From contig JAFGXZ010000297.1 in assembly GCA_016936335.1 (NCBI GenBank), forward strand, positions 1 through 7,964: a DNA stretch of 7,964 nt. The letters are read 5' to 3'. The notes below the pieces were generated by a model, which ran no database searches, had not been told where the DNA came from, and worked only from the letters and a program-made list of their open reading frames with translations. The stretch comes from Fidelibacterota bacterium (lineage in GTDB: Bacteria > Fidelibacterota > UBA2242). A program made the translations under genes and the position numbers. Positions 6,085 to 7,964 of this stretch are shown here, piece by piece (position 1 is the first letter of the stretch; the number at the start of each line of letters is the position of its first letter).

Positions 6085-7448
6085 TTCGGTTAAACCTGAC
6101 AAATCAACCTGGACTCCAATTCATAGATGAATCCGAACAGTTTGACCTTGAAGGTCTTGAGCCCGATGTTGCTGCCGACGAACCTGAGGGTGATTTTCAG
6201 TATGATTCTGACGATGGGGCTCCGGCACCTGTAAAATCAGGATCAGCCCCGGAGTTAAAAGATTTTCCTGATATGCCCATGAAGCCATCATTGGCAGATG
6301 CCAATGACGCTTTTCAAATTGATGATGATCTGTTTAAACTCGCCGAAGCTAACTTGGACCTGATTGAACAGGCCGAAGAAGAAGAGGCCGGTCCCAAAGC
6401 AAAAATCAAATCTACCCCTAAGCCAATAGAAAAAACGGAAAAAAAGTACAAAAAGCACCCGCTGTTTCGATATGGAATTTTGGTGGCAGGAATTATTGTA
6501 GTGTTTGTCATTTTATGGGTCTATAAAAACGGACAACTGAACAAAGCTAGAGTACGGAAAGCCGCAATGGAAGCGTCGGCAACGGTGAGCAAAAAAGTTG
6601 CCGAGAAGACTGCCGATATAATCCAAACTGCCGATGATTTGTCTGATGTTTATGGTGATAAAGCCGCCGATGCAGCCAGTCAGATACCCGGCGCTACCCG
6701 TCAGCTGTCATCAGAGGTTACTGATCTGACTCAGCAGATGTCTTCCGGACTATCCGATGCCCGTCAGCAAATCGCCTCAAAGAAACCTGATGTACAAACA
6801 AGCAGGCAGCCAACAACCAGGGTTTATGGCACGAGTGATCTTTCATTGGACCTGATCCAGCGGGTACAGGTTGGACAGAATAAATTGAACATTGCCGCCG
6901 ATGCCCTTTCCCAATTTCCCGCAAATTCAAGGCTTCAGTATTTACGAATAAAAAATGACAGACTGAGTTTTATTTTATATGTCAGCAGTACCAATGCCGC
7001 TGAGCAAATTAAAAATTATTTTATAAGTCAAAGTAAATTTTTGCCACCGGAAGTCTTTTTTATTGAACAATCAAATACTGTTGCCGGTAATCCAGTGGAA
7101 ATCATGGCCATCATTCGGTTTCGACCGATGGGCTCGAATGATACAAAAGGTTACAAATATTTGACGGATCGCCAGCTCTCGCAATATGTCTGGCAGGCAT
7201 CCTTGAACTCCAACGTTCGAATGAATCCACTTAAAATTTCAAACAGCGATATTACTTCCGTTCGAGATGCCGAAATTGTTGGAAATGGTATAACTGCAAA
7301 TGTCATCGCAATGATGCGCGAGTTGGCTGCTCAACGCCATAATATGTCAACATCAATGCTGTCGATCAGAAGCGATACACACCGGCCGATTAGTGAGAGC
7401 CTTCTGGATTTTGATTTTAATTCAGTTATTTATCCCGGCAATATGTAA
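6081..7448 (+). CDS. PilN-like membrane protein with acidic cytoplasmic insert and PilO-like C-terminal region
   Basis: The 455-residue protein begins MIRLNLTNQP, close to the MIR[IL]NLLP peptide by which PilN docks on PilM. A long acidic cytoplasmic segment (about 12-102) and a Lys-rich stretch (106-125) lead to one transmembrane helix (131-148). The periplasmic part has an Ala/Ser/Gln-rich, probably coiled-coil region (about 155-240). A first domain (about 251-350) contains LQYLRIKNDRLSFILYVSS (285-303), which resembles the PilN/GspL ferredoxin-like fold. A second region (about 361-455) ends with a helix around MMRELAAQRHNMS (411-423) and strands LSIRSD and LLDFDFNSVIY, as in PilO/GspM domains. 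Ordinary PilN is about 180-200 residues, so this one is more than twice as long and may combine PilN and PilO roles. AGGA (6071-6074) precedes the ATG by 6 nt. The assignment is inference from topology, the N-terminal peptide and the PilM-like neighbour; the gene itself is certain. Confidence 0.55.
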   Translation: MIRLNLTNQPGLQFIDESEQFDLEGLEPDVAADEPEGDFQYDSDDGAPAPVKSGSAPELKDFPDMPMKPSLADANDAFQIDDDLFKLAEANLDLIEQAEEEEAGPKAKIKSTPKPIEKTEKKYKKHPLFRYGILVAGIIVVFVILWVYKNGQLNKARVRKAAMEASATVSKKVAEKTADIIQTADDLSDVYGDKAADAASQIPGATRQLSSEVTDLTQQMSSGLSDARQQIASKKPDVQTSRQPTTRVYGTSDLSLDLIQRVQVGQNKLNIAADALSQFPANSRLQYLRIKNDRLSFILYVSSTNAAEQIKNYFISQSKFLPPEVFFIEQSNTVAGNPVEIMAIIRFRPMGSNDTKGYKYLTDRQLSQYVWQASLNSNVRMNPLKISNSDITSVRDAEIVGNGITANVIAMMRELAAQRHNMSTSMLSIRSDTHRPISESLLDFDFNSVIYPGNM

Positions 7449-7449
7449 T

Positions 7450-7964
7450 ATGGTTCGAATAATTTCCGGATATTACAAAGGTCACCTTCTAAAAACCAAC
7501 CACAATCCAAACTTAAGACCCACCAGTGATCGGGTCAAAGAATCGCTTTTTTCGATTCTGGGAAATATTGAAGACTTGCGTGTAATTGATCTGTTTGCCG
7601 GATGCGGAAATCTGGGATTGGAAGCCATTTCACGGGGAGCGAAATCCTGTATCATGGTCGAACAAAATATCCAGCAGATCAAATTAATACAGGAAAATGT
7701 CCGAAAACTGGAGTTAGAAGGGGATGTCGAAATCCTTAAAATGGATGTCCTGAAATTCCTTCTGAATCCACCGGAAGTCGACCTGATTTTAGCTGATCCA
7801 CCGTATAAGTATAAATATTTCAATGAATTATTTGATCTGCTCCTTCAGCAGTTTTCCGGGATACGGATTGCCCTGGAAGCCGGGAAAGAGTTAATAATTT
7901 CCGAAAAAATGTCAAACTATATTGAATCCCATCGTATAATGGGTGAAACCAGTTTAACGATTAT
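7450..7964 (+). CDS. rsmD: 16S rRNA (guanine(966)-N(2))-methyltransferase RsmD, 3' end beyond window
   Basis: RsmD transfers a methyl group from S-adenosylmethionine to N2 of G966 in 16S rRNA, acting on assembled or late 30S subunits. From ATG 7450 the frame is open for 171 codons to the right edge, close to the usual 180-200 residues, so only the C-terminal end is missing. It has the RsmD landmarks: MVRIISGYYKGHLL at the N-terminus, RPTSDRVKESLFSIL (23-37), the SAM-binding motif I VIDLFAGCGNLGLEAISRGA (45-64), the acidic E71 after the next strand, and the catalytic DPPY (116-119). The start lies 1 nt after the preceding stop with no clear ribosome-binding site, so it is probably coupled to that gene. 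rsmD is often followed by coaD, which may lie just outside the window. A reverse-strand open frame (7482-7823) lies inside this gene and is rejected. Confidence 0.93.
   Translation, partial: MVRIISGYYKGHLLKTNHNPNLRPTSDRVKESLFSILGNIEDLRVIDLFAGCGNLGLEAISRGAKSCIMVEQNIQQIKLIQENVRKLELEGDVEILKMDVLKFLLNPPEVDLILADPPYKYKYFNELFDLLLQQFSGIRIALEAGKELIISEKMSNYIESHRIMGETSLTI

Noticed and set aside
7482..7823. Reverse-strand open frame of 113 codons at the right end
   Set aside because: The plus strand here encodes RsmD with its SAM-binding and DPPY motifs in one continuous frame, so this is a shadow.
1..7964. CRISPR arrays, tRNA or rRNA genes, insertion sequences
   Set aside because: No spaced direct repeats, cloverleaf-like segments, rRNA stretches, transposase motifs or terminal inverted repeats were seen by eye on either strand.

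Overview
The window is a compact stretch of bacterial chromosome with short gaps, overlapping start/stop codons and moderate to low GC by eye. It reads best as a Gram-negative lineage of the Bacteroidetes/FCB type. Three observations support that. The left-edge gene has the N-terminal domain of secreted M64 (IgA-type) peptidases, common in Bacteroidetes and relatives. grpE and dnaJ are adjacent with no dnaK between them. The gaps upstream of several genes hold sequences close to the Bacteroidetes promoter consensus (TTG about 20 nt upstream of TAnnTTTG). The phylum remains an inference; a neighbouring FCB lineage such as Calditrichota or Marinimicrobia is equally possible.

Layout. On the minus strand, 264 to 1 is the start of a secreted M64-family peptidase that runs off the left edge. 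All other genes are on the plus strand. ftsE-ftsX (403-1922, ATGA overlap) encode the ABC transporter-like complex that couples cell division to peptidoglycan hydrolysis. A 243-nt gap follows, with a candidate promoter and a long leader. Then come grpE (TTG start) and dnaJ (2166-3847), the nucleotide-exchange factor and J-domain partner of DnaK. A 54-nt gap with a perfect 16-bp palindrome precedes a tightly packed run: a membrane-anchored ComEA-like helix-hairpin-helix protein (3902-4339), an unrecognised single-pass membrane protein (4332-5108), a PilM-like protein (5131-6084), a PilN-like protein with an unusual acidic insert and an extra C-terminal domain (6081-7448), and rsmD (7450 to the right edge, truncated), the 16S rRNA G966 methyltransferase.

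How the genes work together. ftsEX and grpE-dnaJ are ordinary housekeeping pairs. The run 3902-7448 is the least ordinary part. A ComEA-type DNA-binding protein, a membrane protein of unknown role, and PilM/PilN-like proteins overlap or nearly abut. This suggests a divergent inner-membrane alignment subcomplex of a type IV pilus or DNA-uptake machine. The PilM/PilN assignments rest on gene order, topology and a PilN-like N-terminal peptide, not on strong overall similarity, so they are offered as inference. No RNA genes, mobile elements or CRISPR arrays were seen, and no gap exceeds 300 bases.
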